Positions 30,203-43,179 of a DNA stretch of 64,000 bases are shown here, piece by piece; positions within the stretch are counted from its first letter, which is position 1; each line of letters begins with the position of its first letter. This DNA comes from Phyllobacterium myrsinacearum (GTDB lineage: Bacteria > Pseudomonadota > Alphaproteobacteria > Rhizobiales > Rhizobiaceae): the NCBI RefSeq assembly GCF_002980555.1, contig NZ_PVBT01000003.1, forward strand, positions 434,001-498,000, written 5' to 3'. The translations under genes and the position numbers were made by a program. Below the pieces are notes generated by a model that did not search any database, had not been told where the DNA came from, and was given only the letters and a program-made list of their open reading frames with translations.

Positions 30203-31213
30203 ATGAGCGCCTTACCCAAAACCGATACGCTGCCGACCCTCGACTTCCGGCGGTATCACGATCCTGCGGAGCAGGAAGCGTTCTTTGAGGACTTGCGCCA
30301 TGCGGCACGAACCTATGGCTTTTTCTATCTGAGCGGTCACGGCGTTTCCGAGCAGCTGCAAAGGGATATCGTTGCTGTTTCCAAGCGGTTCTTTGCCTTG
30401 CCGGAGGCGGACAAGGTCGCCGTTGACATGGCCAACTCCCCGCATTTTCGCGGCTACACCCGCGCCGGCTGGGAACGGACCAGGGGAGAGGCGGACTGGC
30501 GTGAACAATTTGACGTGGGCGCGGAGCGGGCCGTCATCCGGCAGGATGCGACAACGCCGCCGTGGTCGCGGCTGCAGGGCCCCAATCAATGGCCGGATAG
30601 CCTGCCCGGCCTCAAATCCACCGTGCTGGAATGGCAGGGCGAACTGACGCGCATTGCCATCGAGCTGCTGCAGGCCTTTGCCATTGCGCTCGGGCAGGAC
30701 AAGGATGTTTTCGGGCCGATCTACGAAAAGGCGCCCAATCAGCACCTGAAGATCATCCGCTATCCCGGCCGCGATGCCACCGGCAGCGATCAAGGGGTTG
30801 GTGCGCACAAGGACAGCGGCTTTCTGACCCTGCTGCTGCAGGATGTGCAGGGCGGTTTGCAGGTGGAAAGGGATGGCGGCTGGATCGATGCCACACCGGT
30901 TCCGGGAACCTTCACCATCAATATCGGTGAAATCCTGGAACTGGCGTCGAATGGCTATCTCAAGGCGACCGTGCACCGCGTCGTCTCGCCGCCGTCGGGC
31001 AAGGACAGGCTGTCGGTGGCGTTCTTCTTCGGCGCCGATCTCAATGCCAACGTGCCATTGCTGACACTGCCGGATGATCTTGCGCATGAGGCGGGCGGTG
31101 CCGATGCAGACCCCGACAATCCGCTGTTCCGGGAAGTCGGGCGCAATTATCTGAAAGGCCGCCTGCGCTCGCATCCGGATGTTGCGCAGCGCCATCACGC
31201 CGATCTGCTTTGA
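30203..31213 (+). CDS. Isopenicillin N synthase-like Fe(II)/2-oxoglutarate dioxygenase
   Basis: A 336-residue oxygenase. An N-terminal DIOX_N domain (about residues 8-130, TLDFRRYHD onward) precedes the double-stranded beta-helix core. The iron ligands are visible: His202 and Asp204 in GAHKDSGFLTLLL and His258 in ATVHRVVSP; Arg269 in KDRLSVAFF is placed to bind 2-oxoglutarate. It is not TauD, which belongs to another dioxygenase family. It follows the ssu transporter genes and ends just before a strong terminator, so a role in using an organosulfur compound is a reasonable inference, but the substrate is unknown. ATG 30203 was chosen, with AGGGAGA before it. Confidence 0.85.
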   Translation: MSALPKTDTLPTLDFRRYHDPAEQEAFFEDLRHAARTYGFFYLSGHGVSEQLQRDIVAVSKRFFALPEADKVAVDMANSPHFRGYTRAGWERTRGEADWREQFDVGAERAVIRQDATTPPWSRLQGPNQWPDSLPGLKSTVLEWQGELTRIAIELLQAFAIALGQDKDVFGPIYEKAPNQHLKIIRYPGRDATGSDQGVGAHKDSGFLTLLLQDVQGGLQVERDGGWIDATPVPGTFTINIGEILELASNGYLKATVHRVVSPPSGKDRLSVAFFFGADLNANVPLLTLPDDLAHEAGGADADPDNPLFREVGRNYLKGRLRSHPDVAQRHHADLL

Positions 31214-31230
31214 GGCAGCCTCAAAAGCAG

Positions 31231-31264
31231 ATCGCCCGCTGGTGTTAAGTCAGCGGGCGATTTT
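31231..31264 (+). terminator. Intrinsic terminator after the sulfonate operon
   Basis: An 11-bp perfect stem, ATCGCCCGCTG and CAGCGGGCGAT, with a 9-base loop, followed by TTT. It lies 17 bp after the dioxygenase stop and between two convergent genes, so it may also stop reverse transcripts of the transaldolase gene. Confidence 0.85.
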
Positions 31265-31284
31265 GTAAATATGATCCAACCGGA

Positions 31285-31938
31285 TCAGGCGATCTTCTGA
31301 CCGGTCTTGGCCCAGTCGGCGAGGAAGGTCTCGAGGCCCTTGTCGGTCAGCGGATGCTTGACCAGCGCCTTCAATGTTGCCGGCGGGATGGTGGCAACGT
31401 CAGCACCGATCAGTGCGGCTTCCTTGACGTGGTTGATCGTGCGGATTGAAGCCGCCAGGATTTCCGTCTTGTAGTCGTAATTGTCATAGATCGTGCGGAT
31501 TTCGGCGATCAGGTCCATGCCGTTGATGCCGATATCATCGATGCGGCCGATGAACGGCGAGATGAATGTCGCACCGGCCTTGGCGGCGAGCAGCGCCTGG
31601 GTGGCGGAGAAGCACAGCGTGACATTGACCATATGGCCATCGGAGGTGAGCGCCTTACAGGCCTTCAGGCCGTCGAGTGTCAGCGGAACCTTGATGCAGA
31701 TATTCTTGGCGATCTTGGAAAGAACCGCCGCTTCCTTCATCATCTGCTCATATTCGACAGCGGCAACCTCTGCGGAAACCGGGCCGTCAACGATGCTGCA
31801 GATTTCCTTGGTAACGTCCAGGATACTGCGACCGGATTTAAGGATCAGCGATGGGTTGGTGGTCACGCCGTCGAGCAATCCGAGATCATTCAGTTCGCGG
31901 ATATCCTTAACATCGGCAGTATCGACAAAAAATTTCAT
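31285..31938 (-). CDS. tal: Transaldolase / fructose-6-phosphate aldolase-like protein (short type)
   Basis: A 217-residue class I aldolase of the short transaldolase (TalC/Fsa) subfamily. The Schiff-base lysine is Lys83 in NICIKVPLT; the N-terminus [32 protein letters not shown] is the family's start (landmark FFVDTAD and GVTTNPSL). Sequence cannot separate transaldolase from fructose-6-phosphate aldolase; rhizobial members of this length are usually listed as transaldolase of the pentose phosphate pathway. AGGAGGA lies 9 nt before the ATG. It is divergent from priA by 91 bp. Confidence 0.9.
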   Translation of the reverse strand: MKFFVDTADVKDIRELNDLGLLDGVTTNPSLILKSGRSILDVTKEICSIVDGPVSAEVAAVEYEQMMKEAAVLSKIAKNICIKVPLTLDGLKACKALTSDGHMVNVTLCFSATQALLAAKAGATFISPFIGRIDDIGINGMDLIAEIRTIYDNYDYKTEILAASIRTINHVKEAALIGADVATIPPATLKALVKHPLTDKGLETFLADWAKTGQKIA

Positions 31939-32029
31939 TGGAGCAGTCCTCCTTAAATGGGGCTAAAGGGATGGTGTCCCGGAAAAGTGGCTTTTCTTTA
32001 AACGAAAGCCGCGCCAAGGTCACGAGGTT

Positions 32030-34213
32030 ATGAAGCAAGATTCGCCTTCCGCGCAAAAAATTGTTCCAGTGCTCGTGCCCTTGCCGGCAGCGAAACCTTA
32101 CAGCTATTCCGTGCCTGATGGAATGGATGTGAAAGCCGGCTCAATTGTTCGTGTTCCCCTTGGTCCCCGCGAGGTTGCAGGCATTGTAACCGAAGGCGCG
32201 ACCGATTCGGTCGACGCGAAAAAGCTGCGGCCGATCTCGGAGCTTTTCGATTGTCCGCCGGTCGACAACGGCATGATGCGCTTCATGCGCTGGGCCGCCG
32301 ATTACACGATCTCGCCGCCGGGCATGGTGGCCCGGATGATCCTGCGCGTGCCCGCAGCCTTCGATCCCGAGCCGCCGGTGCCGGGGTTGCGGTTTTCCGG
32401 CCAGCAGCCCGAACGGATGACCGGTGCGCGCTCGCGCGTGCTTGAACTGGCCGGGGATGGTCTTGCCTGGACACGCACCGGCCTTGCCCACGCGGCAGGT
32501 GTTTCGGCAACGGTGATCGATGGGCTTTCGGCGCAGGGCGTGTTCGAGGAGGTGATGATCCCGGCGCGGCCTGTCGTTGCGCCGCCGGATCCGGACTATG
32601 CGCCGGCCGAGCTCTCCGGCGACCAGGCCGATGCGGCAAGACAGCTCGTGGACGCAGTTGCGTCGCGCGGGTTCTCCGTGTCCCTGCTGGATGGTGTGAC
32701 GGGTTCGGGCAAGACGGAAGTCTATTTCGAAGCGGTGGCCACGGCGATCGAGCAGGGAAAGCAAGTGCTGATCCTTTTGCCGGAAATTGCCCTGACACAG
32801 CAGTTCCTCGAGCGTTTCCACGATCGTTTCGGCTCAAAGCCGGCGGAATGGCATTCCGATCTCGCCCCGAAGACGCGCGAGCGTGTCTGGCGGCAGGTGA
32901 TGGAAGGCCAGGTGCGGGTTGTTGCGGGTGCGCGCTCGGCGCTGTTCCTGCCGTTTCAGGATCTGGGTCTGATCATTGTGGATGAGGAGCATGATCCGGC
33001 CTACAAGCAGGAGGACCGCGTTTTCTACAACGCCCGCGACATGGCGGTGGTTCGCGGCCATATCGGCGGCTTTCCCGTCATCCTGGCTTCCGCCACGCCG
33101 TCAGTCGAAAGCCAGGTCAATGCCCTGCAGGGACGCTATACCCGCATCCGTCTGACCGGGCGTTATGCGGAAGCGGCAATGCCGGACCTGAAAGCCATCG
33201 ACATGCGCCGTTCGCCGCCGCGCCCCGGCGGCTTCTTGTCGCCGGCTCTGGTCGAGGCGATGAACCAGACCTTGCAGCGCAAGGAACAGTCGCTGCTGTT
33301 TCTCAACCGCCGCGGTTATGCGCCCCTGACCCTGTGCCGGGTGTGCGGCCATCGTTTTCAATGCCCCTGCTGTTCCAGCTGGCTGGTCGAGCACCGGTTC
33401 CGCGGCCAGCTCGTCTGCCATCAATGCGGCCATCATGAACCGCGGCCGGAGGCCTGCCCATCCTGTGGCACGCTGGATCACCTCGTTGCCTGCGGCCCGG
33501 GTGTCGAGCGCATAGCCGAGGAGGTGGAAAAAACCTTTCCCGATGCGCGGATCATTGTCCTGTCATCCGATCTGATGGGTGTGAAACGGTTGCGCCTGGA
33601 ACTGGATGCCATTGCACGCGGCGAGGCGGATATCGTTATCGGCACGCAGCTCGTCGCCAAGGGGCACAATTTCCCCAATATGACGCTGGTGGGCGTTGTC
33701 GATGCGGATCTGGGGCTCGCCAATGGCGACCCGCGGGCGGCGGAGCGGACATTCCAGCTGCTGAGCCAGGTGACGGGCCGTGCGGGCCGCACCGGCAAGA
33801 AAAGCGTGGGCCTGCTGCAAACCTATCAGCCGGATCACCCTGTCATGCGCGCCATTGTTTCCGGCGATGCGGAGGCCTTCTATACGCGCGAAATCGAGGA
33901 GCGGGAACGATCCGGCCTGCCGCCCTATGGCAGGCTCGGCGCGCTTATTATTTCAGCGGGAACACGAGCGGAAGCGGAAAACCATGCGCGTGCATTGCGC
34001 CGTGCGGCGCCGCATTCATCCGAGATCAATGTTCTGGGTCCTGCCGAGGCGCCGCTTGCCCTTATCCGCGGGCGCCATCGTTTCCGGCTGCTGATCCATG
34101 GAACGCGCAAGGCCGATATCCAGAATTTCATTCGCGCCATTTTAAGCGCCGGACCAAAAGAGCGTGGATCAGTGCGCGTGCAGATTGATATCGACCCGCA
34201 AAGCTTTCTATAA
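32030..34213 (+). CDS. priA: Primosomal protein N', replication restart helicase PriA
   Basis: A 727-residue superfamily 2 helicase that reloads the replicative helicase at stalled forks. After the N-terminal 3'-DNA-binding domain comes Walker A in DGVTGSGKTEVYF (around residue 225), the DEEH box in IIVDEEHDPAYKQED, and a zinc-binding region with paired cysteines (CRVCGHRFQCPCCSSW, CHQCGHH, CPSCG). The C-terminal helicase lobe has GTQLVAKGHNFPNMTLV. All motifs are intact. GAGG lies close to the ATG. It precedes the F1 ATPase operon, as in relatives. Confidence 0.96.
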   Translation: MKQDSPSAQKIVPVLVPLPAAKPYSYSVPDGMDVKAGSIVRVPLGPREVAGIVTEGATDSVDAKKLRPISELFDCPPVDNGMMRFMRWAADYTISPPGMVARMILRVPAAFDPEPPVPGLRFSGQQPERMTGARSRVLELAGDGLAWTRTGLAHAAGVSATVIDGLSAQGVFEEVMIPARPVVAPPDPDYAPAELSGDQADAARQLVDAVASRGFSVSLLDGVTGSGKTEVYFEAVATAIEQGKQVLILLPEIALTQQFLERFHDRFGSKPAEWHSDLAPKTRERVWRQVMEGQVRVVAGARSALFLPFQDLGLIIVDEEHDPAYKQEDRVFYNARDMAVVRGHIGGFPVILASATPSVESQVNALQGRYTRIRLTGRYAEAAMPDLKAIDMRRSPPRPGGFLSPALVEAMNQTLQRKEQSLLFLNRRGYAPLTLCRVCGHRFQCPCCSSWLVEHRFRGQLVCHQCGHHEPRPEACPSCGTLDHLVACGPGVERIAEEVEKTFPDARIIVLSSDLMGVKRLRLELDAIARGEADIVIGTQLVAKGHNFPNMTLVGVVDADLGLANGDPRAAERTFQLLSQVTGRAGRTGKKSVGLLQTYQPDHPVMRAIVSGDAEAFYTREIEERERSGLPPYGRLGALIISAGTRAEAENHARALRRAAPHSSEINVLGPAEAPLALIRGRHRFRLLIHGTRKADIQNFIRAILSAGPKERGSVRVQIDIDPQSFL

Positions 34214-34252
34214 GCAAACAGCGGAAATGGTTAACGCAGCGGGGACGCGAAA

Positions 34253-34645
34253 ATGATGGAATTGTATTGGCCAGCCAGCCAGGGCGAATGGATCGCCTGG
34301 AGTTCTGCCGCCGTTACGGTTGTCTTCGGCCTGATCATGTTTTTTGCGCCCCGCATAGCCTTCCGGATTCTGCGCCTGCAAACCGTGCAGGCGCATCCCG
34401 AAGCGCTGTCGGAATCACGGGCAACCATGGCGGGCTTCTATCTGGGGCTTGGTCTTTGCGCCCTTGTCTTTGCGCAGCCCTTCCTCTGGATCGCGCTGGG
34501 CGTGTCCTGGGGGTTCACGGTTTTCGGCCGTCTGATTTCGATGATGTCGGACCGCGGCAATACGCTTTACAACTGGATTTCCGTTCTCATCGAACTGGCG
34601 CTGGCAGCCGGTCCCTTGCTTTTTGCCTTCGGCTTTATCACCTAG
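34253..34645 (+). CDS. Small four-helix membrane protein of unknown function
   Basis: I do not recognise the family with certainty. The 130 residues contain four hydrophobic segments (about 15-35, 57-75, 78-95 and 106-128), a short basic/polar link with LRLQTVQAHPEALSESRAT after the first, and a conserved-looking RLISMMSDRGNTLYNWIS turn before the last. It could be a DUF4345-like protein. It stands between priA and the atp operon, 39 bp after priA, a place where rhizobia often carry a small integral membrane gene. GGGGA lies about 10 nt before ATG 34253. Confidence 0.65.
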   Translation: MMELYWPASQGEWIAWSSAAVTVVFGLIMFFAPRIAFRILRLQTVQAHPEALSESRATMAGFYLGLGLCALVFAQPFLWIALGVSWGFTVFGRLISMMSDRGNTLYNWISVLIELALAAGPLLFAFGFIT

Positions 34646-34889
34646 TTCGCGCGCCTAATAGTTGAGTAGTCTATTCATAAAATAGCGGCTGCGGCAATTC
34701 TGACGCCAGTTTTCGCGGATTCGCGTGTTGCGACTCCTGCTTCTCTATGCTAGACGGCATTCAAATCTCGTCGGGGGCAGTTTCAGGGTTGTTTCCAGGG
34801 CGATAAAAAAATCAATAATGCCAAAGATTTGACCGAAAATTCCTTTTGGTTTCCCGATTTTTGGCTTCAACGCAGAGAGCTTGTCGTTC
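34646..34889 (+). promoter_or_regulatory. Upstream region of the F1 ATPase operon
   Basis: 244 bases without a gene, AT-richer near the 3' end (runs of A at 34805-34815 and T at 34856-34864). It must hold the atp operon promoter, but I cannot pick a convincing -35/-10 pair by eye: TTGCGA (34727-34732) and TATGCT (34745-34750) are only 12 bp apart. GAGAG at 34874-34878 is the likely ribosome site for atpH. Confidence 0.4.
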
Positions 34890-36979
<2,090 letters not shown>

Positions 36980-36998
36980 CCACTGACGGGATGAACGG

Positions 36999-37877
36999 AT
37001 GCCTTCGTTAAAGGATCTGAGAAACCGGATCGCCTCGGTTAAGGCGACGCAGAAGATCACCAAAGCGATGCAGATGGTCGCTGCGGCGAAGCTGCGTCGC
37101 GCGCAGGAAGCTGCGGAAGCCGCGCGTCCCTACTCGCAGCGCATGGCTGCGGTACTGGCCAACATCGCCGCCAATGTGGATGGCGATGATGCGCCCGTGC
37201 TGATGAGCGGAACCGGCAAGGACGATGTGCATCTGCTCATCGTCTGCACGTCCGAGCGCGGCCTTTGCGGTGGTTTCAATTCGCAGATCGCCCGCCTGGC
37301 CCGCGAACATGCGCGCCGCCTGCTGGCGGACGGCAAGACAGTGAAGATCATTACTGTCGGCAAGAAGGGTGCGGATATCCTGCGCCGCGATCTTGGCAAG
37401 CACATCATCGAGCATGTTGACCTGCGTGAAGTCAAACAGGTCGGGTTTGTCAATGCGGACGCGATCGGCCACAGGATCATCGCTCTTTACAACGAAGGCG
37501 CGTTTGACGTCGCCACGCTGTTCTATTCGGAATTCAAGTCGGTGATTTCGCAGATTCCGACTGCCCAGCAGCTGATTCCCGCAACCGCCATCGGCGATGC
37601 CGAACCGGAAACGGCCGGCGATGCGGTTTATGAATATGAGCCGGATCCGGCATCCATTCTTGGTGACCTGATCCCGCGCAATATTTCCGTCCAGGTTTTC
37701 CGCGCTCTCCTCGAAAACGCGGCATCGGAACAGGGTGCGCGCATGTCCGCCATGGACAACGCAACCCGCAATGCCGGTGACATGATCAACAAGCTGACAA
37801 TGTCGTACAACCGCCAGCGTCAGGCTCAGATCACCAAAGAACTGATCGAAATCATTTCGGGCGCGGAAGCGCTCTAA
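36999..37877 (+). CDS. atpG: F1F0 ATP synthase subunit gamma
   Basis: The 292-residue rotor shaft of the F1 head. The N-terminal helix [26 protein letters not shown] and the C-terminal helix [34 protein letters not shown] (landmarks: [10 protein letters not shown] and [12 protein letters not shown]) form the coiled coil, with the central Rossmann-like domain between. It follows atpA by 19 bp and precedes atpD by 18 bp. Its ATG lies 9 nt after ACGGGATG. Confidence 0.98.
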   Translation: MPSLKDLRNRIASVKATQKITKAMQMVAAAKLRRAQEAAEAARPYSQRMAAVLANIAANVDGDDAPVLMSGTGKDDVHLLIVCTSERGLCGGFNSQIARLAREHARRLLADGKTVKIITVGKKGADILRRDLGKHIIEHVDLREVKQVGFVNADAIGHRIIALYNEGAFDVATLFYSEFKSVISQIPTAQQLIPATAIGDAEPETAGDAVYEYEPDPASILGDLIPRNISVQVFRALLENAASEQGARMSAMDNATRNAGDMINKLTMSYNRQRQAQITKELIEIISGAEAL

Positions 37878-37889
37878 TCGCGAAGGTAA

Positions 37890-39476
<1,587 letters not shown>

Positions 39477-39489
39477 TCTGAAACATAAT

Positions 39490-39513
39490 GGCGGGCTCCG
39501 GCCCGCCCTTTCT
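39490..39513 (+). terminator. Stem-loop between atpD and atpC
   Basis: A 7-bp GC stem GGCGGGC/GCCCGCC around TCCG (39490-39507) followed by CTTTCT, 14 bp after the atpD stop. It looks like a weak intrinsic terminator or an mRNA-processing and stability element that could lower atpC expression relative to atpD. Confidence 0.55.
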
Positions 39514-39567
39514 TGTCAAGGCCATCCCTTCTATCAGGTCAATGACCGCAGGAATTGAGTGAATATC

Positions 39568-39975
39568 ATGGCAGAAGCCTTCCATTTTGAACTCGTGTCA
39601 CCAGAGCGTCTGCTCCTCTCGGAACAAGTCACCGAAGTTGTGGTTCCGGGTACGGAAGGCTACATGACCGTGATGGCCCACCACGCGCCGCTGATGGCGA
39701 CCGTCAAGCCGGGCGTCGTGACGGTCAAGACGCCGGATGGCAAGCCGGACAGCTATGTCGTGTTCGGCGGTTTCGTCGATGTGACGCCGGAAGGCTGCAC
39801 GCTCCTCGCGGAATCGGCGGTACATGTCACCGATATAAAGGCTGATGAACTTCAGAACCGCATCAAGGACGCCCGCGAAGATTTCGAAGACGCCACGACA
39901 CGGGAACAGAAGGCCAAGGCCGAAGATCTTCTCGGCCAGCTGACGACGCTGCAGGAAGCCATCAAGGCAGCCTGA
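39568..39975 (+). CDS. atpC: F1F0 ATP synthase subunit epsilon
   Basis: The 135-residue regulatory subunit of the F1 central stalk. The N-terminal beta sandwich starts FHFELVSPERLLLSEQVTEVVVPGTEGYMTV and the short helical C-terminus ends the protein (landmarks FELVSPERLL and PGTEGYMTVM). I chose ATG 39568 by homology; GTG 39559, three codons earlier and 5 nt after AGGA, has the better ribosome site and may be the true start. It is last in the operon, before a strong terminator. Confidence 0.95.
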   Translation: MAEAFHFELVSPERLLLSEQVTEVVVPGTEGYMTVMAHHAPLMATVKPGVVTVKTPDGKPDSYVVFGGFVDVTPEGCTLLAESAVHVTDIKADELQNRIKDAREDFEDATTREQKAKAEDLLGQLTTLQEAIKAA

Positions 39976-40001
39976 CCGGTTTCAAATCATTGATACTGAC
40001 G

Positions 40002-40027
40002 AAAGCGGGCCTTTGGTCCGCTTTTTT
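40002..40027 (+). terminator. Intrinsic terminator of the atp operon
   Basis: A 10-bp stem (AAAGCGGGCC with GGTCCGCTTT, one G-T wobble) with a three-base loop, followed by a run of T. It lies 26 bp after the atpC stop. Confidence 0.9.
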
Positions 40028-40055
40028 GTTGTTGCGTGTGCACTTGATCAGCAGA

Positions 40056-40574
40056 TCAGCCCGCCAGATGCTTGAATGCGGCGACAACCTGCTCATAGAC
40101 GTTGCGCTTGAACGGCACGATAAGGTCCGGCAGCTCGGCCATCGGCTTCCATGCCCACGCGTCGAATTCAGCGGTGTGGCCGCCGGGAGGCGGGTTGATC
40201 GCAATCTCGCTTTCATCGCCGGTAAATTCATAGGCGAACCACTTTTGCGTCTGGCCGCGATACTTTCCCTTCAGGGCAATTCCGACGAGTGCGGGCGGCA
40301 GGTCATAATTGATCCAGTTCGGCGCCTCAGCCAGCAGGGATACGGTTTTCATGCCCGTTTCCTCGTAGAGCTCGCGCCGTGCTGCGATTTGCGCATCTTC
40401 GCCCTTGTCGATGCCACCCTGGGGCATTTGCCATAGCTGGGTTGAACCCTCCATTTCATCATTGGGGATGACGATGCGATGGCCCGCCCAGACGAGTTTA
40501 TCGGCGTTGAGCACCATGATGCCGACGCAGGGCCGGTAGGGGAGTGTCTCGGGGTCGACATGTTTCTTGCTCAT
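40056..40574 (-). CDS. rppH: RNA pyrophosphohydrolase (Nudix)
   Basis: A 172-residue Nudix enzyme that removes pyrophosphate from mRNA 5' ends and so starts decay. The Nudix box spans residues 53-75 (GGIDKGED through RELYEETGM) with all acidic residues intact. It is preceded by [11 protein letters not shown] and STQLWQMPQ, typical of RppH/IalA proteins; the Bartonella homologue is called invasion-associated protein A. ATG 40574 is the conserved start (MSKKHVDPE). It is the last gene of the reverse-strand series from envC and convergent with atpC. Confidence 0.93.
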   Translation of the reverse strand: MSKKHVDPETLPYRPCVGIMVLNADKLVWAGHRIVIPNDEMEGSTQLWQMPQGGIDKGEDAQIAARRELYEETGMKTVSLLAEAPNWINYDLPPALVGIALKGKYRGQTQKWFAYEFTGDESEIAINPPPGGHTAEFDAWAWKPMAELPDLIVPFKRNVYEQVVAAFKHLAG

Positions 40575-40611
40575 GCGAATACTCCGCTGGATGAGGGGAT
40601 GCTGGTGGTGC

Positions 40612-41754
40612 CTAACCCTTTTCAGGATCGCGGACAAGAGCGGAAACCGGCACGATCTCGATGCCGCGGGTCTTGGCCTCGTTGGTCCAGGCGGCCACGG
40701 CATCCACGGTCACGCTGAAGGCCGAACCGGTGCCGATCGCCGTGCCTTTGGCCCGGGCAATCCGCTCCAGCTCATCCAGCTTCTTGAGGATGCTGCCCCG
40801 GTCCTGCGTGCCGTCAATCAGCACATCGGCGGCGGCAAAGGGCGTTCCCTGCTGGCTGGCGATGGTGTCGGCCTGGCTGCGGGCAGAACTGCCGTCATCG
40901 AGATAGAGCAGCCCGCGTTTCGCGATGTCCTGCATGACAGGCGTCATGGCCTTGGCATCGGCGGTGAAGCGGGCTCCCATGTAATTTATGATGCCGGTAT
41001 AATTGGTGATGCGGCCCATGGCCTTGTGCAGATTATCCAGTGTCTCTGTAGCGGGCGCATCGACCGTCAAGGTGTTGCGGCCGGGATTGACCCGCGGGTA
41101 GTCGAAGGGCTCAAGCGGCACCTGCATCAGCAATTCATGGCCATTCTGGCGGGCTGTCTGCATCCAGCGGATCAGGCTGTTGCCTTCGGGAGCAAAAGCC
41201 AGCGTCACTTCCGCAGGGAGCGCCGCGATTGCCTGTTGCGTGCCGGTCTGGGACATGCCGAGCCCGCCAATGACGAGAGCGATCCGCGCGCCGCGGGCGC
41301 CCGACCATGACCGGGCATAGACATCGAGCGGCCGCCGTCCGTCCGGCCCGATGACCGGCAGGGAGCCCAGCGCAGTTGTCTCAAGCAGATCCCGGTCGGG
41401 GATGTGGGCGGTCAGCGGATTCTGGGTCACCCTGGCGGGATCGCCCACGACGATGATTTTCGGGCCGCCGGGACTGGTGATGACATTGCCCTGCGTAACG
41501 CCGCTTGCCGGTGTCTTGGCTGCTGGCAGTGCCGTCTCGACCGGTGGGGGCGGAGCCAGGGCGGCCTGTTTGGGCTTCTCCATCTCCGGAGGCGGATTGC
41601 GAAATCCATGGTTGCTGGTCCATGAGATCAGCAGAGCAGCGGCGCCGACGCCCAGCACGGCACCGGCGGGCAGAAGCCAGCCCGCACCAGTCTTCGGTTT
41701 TTCCTTGGGCCGTTTGCTGTTCTGTCCCAGCGGCCTGTTGATGTCGGAATTCAC
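40612..41754 (-). CDS. Divergent polysaccharide deacetylase family protein (YibQ-like)
   Basis: A 380-residue protein with one N-terminal membrane anchor (about residues 25-45, [20 protein letters not shown]), a proline-rich linker ([17 protein letters not shown]) and a periplasmic domain from about 150 of the divergent polysaccharide deacetylase family ([50 protein letters not shown]). In these proteins the usual metal site is altered and the substrate unknown. The neighbours envC and ctpA, also periplasmic cell-wall factors, are in the same order as in relatives and suggest a part in septal peptidoglycan work. Confidence 0.88.
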   Translation of the reverse strand: MNSDINRPLGQNSKRPKEKPKTGAGWLLPAGAVLGVGAAALLISWTSNHGFRNPPPEMEKPKQAALAPPPPVETALPAAKTPASGVTQGNVITSPGGPKIIVVGDPARVTQNPLTAHIPDRDLLETTALGSLPVIGPDGRRPLDVYARSWSGARGARIALVIGGLGMSQTGTQQAIAALPAEVTLAFAPEGNSLIRWMQTARQNGHELLMQVPLEPFDYPRVNPGRNTLTVDAPATETLDNLHKAMGRITNYTGIINYMGARFTADAKAMTPVMQDIAKRGLLYLDDGSSARSQADTIASQQGTPFAAADVLIDGTQDRGSILKKLDELERIARAKGTAIGTGSAFSVTVDAVAAWTNEAKTRGIEIVPVSALVRDPEKG

Positions 41755-41805
41755 GCGCTTTGGCCGATGAGAAGAATGAAACGGACGGGATAGCCGGTGT
41801 GGAAT

Positions 41806-41847
41806 GAAAGGGGGACCAGGTGTGTAAGCGCCAGCCTGATCCCCCTT
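41806..41847 (-). terminator. Stem-loop after ctpA
   Basis: On the reverse strand a 13-bp stem (arms 41847-41835 and 41820-41808, one G-T wobble) with a 14-base loop is followed by TTCATT. It begins 7 bp after the ctpA stop and separates ctpA from the deacetylase gene. Confidence 0.65.
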
Positions 41848-41853
41848 GTCATC

Positions 41854-43179
41854 TCAGTTCGGTACGCCCTTGGACGGATCTGCCGGGAATGCCGCATTGG
41901 CCTGTTCGCCGCGCAGCAGTTTCAGGGCTTCGATCAGCTGCAGGTCGTCCTTCGGATCCGGCGGGACATAGGCGATCGAGCCCGATCCTTCCGCATCCTC
42001 CTGAACGCCCTTGATATGGCCCTTCAGGCTGGATTCGCTCATCGGCTCGGCCCGGCCCTTCAGATCGTCCGGCAGCGGCTGTTCGACCGCGATATCCGGC
42101 ACGATGCCCTTGCCCTGGATCGACTTGCCTGCCGGGGTGTAATACAGCGCCGTCGTCAGCCGCAGCGCGCCGTTCTCGCCCAGCGGAATGATCGTCTGCA
42201 CCGAGCCCTTGCCGAAGGACCGCGTGCCCAGCACCGTCGCCCGGCGATGGTCCTGCAATGCGCCGGCGACAATCTCCGATGCGCTGGCGGAACCGCCATT
42301 GATCATGACGATCATCGGCTTGCCATTGATCAGATCGCCCGGACGGGCATCGAAGCGGGTGATGTCCTGCGGATCGCGGCCGCGGGTCGAGACGATCTCG
42401 CCCTTGTCGAGGAAGGCGTCGGAGACGGCAACCGCTTGGTCCAGCAGGCCGCCGGGGTTAAGGCGCAGATCGAGCACAAAGCCCTTGAGCTTGTCGGCGG
42501 GAACCTTGCTCTGAATGTCCTTGATCGCCTTCTGCAGGTCTTCGAAGGTCTGTTCGGTGAAGGAAATGACCCTGACATAACCGACATCGTTCTCGACGCG
42601 GTATTTGACGGCCTTTACCTTGACGACATCGCGCACGATGGTCAGCTTGATCGGCTTGTCGGCGCCCTGGCGGATCAGGGTCAGCTCGATGGGAGTGTTG
42701 ACATCGCCGCGCATCTTGTCGACGGCATCGTTCAGCGTCAGGCCGCGAACCTCGGTCCCGTCGATCTGCGAGATGTAGTCGCCAGCCAGAACACCCGCCT
42801 TGGAGGCAGGGGTGTCTTCGATGGGGGCAATGACTTTCACAAGCTCATTTTCCATGGTGACTTCAATGCCGAGGCCGCCAAACTCGCCCTTGGTCTGCAC
42901 ACGCATGTCCTGGGCCTGGTCGGCATTCATGTAGGACGAATGCGGATCGAGCGATGTCAGCATGCCGTTGATGGCGCTTTCGATCAGCTTCTTGTCATCC
43001 GGCGGCGTGACATACTGGTTGCGCACGCGCTCGAAAATGTCGCCGAAAATCGACAACTGCTTGTATGTGTCACTGCCCGCAGCTTCTGCAACGGTTGTGG
43101 GCAGTGCACCCTGCACAACCACCATTGCCGTCGCGCCCAACAGGGCTCCGGCCATGAGAAGCGTTAACCTACGTATCAT
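41854..43179 (-). CDS. ctpA: Carboxy-terminal processing protease CtpA (S41 family)
   Basis: A 441-residue periplasmic serine protease. It has an N-terminal signal or anchor (LTLLMAGALLGATAMVVV), a PDZ domain at about residues 95-180, and the S41 catalytic core with the serine in NGGSASASEI (about 295-303) and the lysine of TRSFGKGSVQ (Lys324). I chose ATG 43179 (MIRRLTLLMAG), with AGGA before it; the frame is open 32 codons further but overlaps envC. It overlaps the envC end by 11 bp. Such proteases often act on cell-wall hydrolases, which fits its neighbour. Confidence 0.95.
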   Translation of the reverse strand: MIRRLTLLMAGALLGATAMVVVQGALPTTVAEAAGSDTYKQLSIFGDIFERVRNQYVTPPDDKKLIESAINGMLTSLDPHSSYMNADQAQDMRVQTKGEFGGLGIEVTMENELVKVIAPIEDTPASKAGVLAGDYISQIDGTEVRGLTLNDAVDKMRGDVNTPIELTLIRQGADKPIKLTIVRDVVKVKAVKYRVENDVGYVRVISFTEQTFEDLQKAIKDIQSKVPADKLKGFVLDLRLNPGGLLDQAVAVSDAFLDKGEIVSTRGRDPQDITRFDARPGDLINGKPMIVMINGGSASASEIVAGALQDHRRATVLGTRSFGKGSVQTIIPLGENGALRLTTALYYTPAGKSIQGKGIVPDIAVEQPLPDDLKGRAEPMSESSLKGHIKGVQEDAEGSGSIAYVPPDPKDDLQLIEALKLLRGEQANAAFPADPSKGVPN

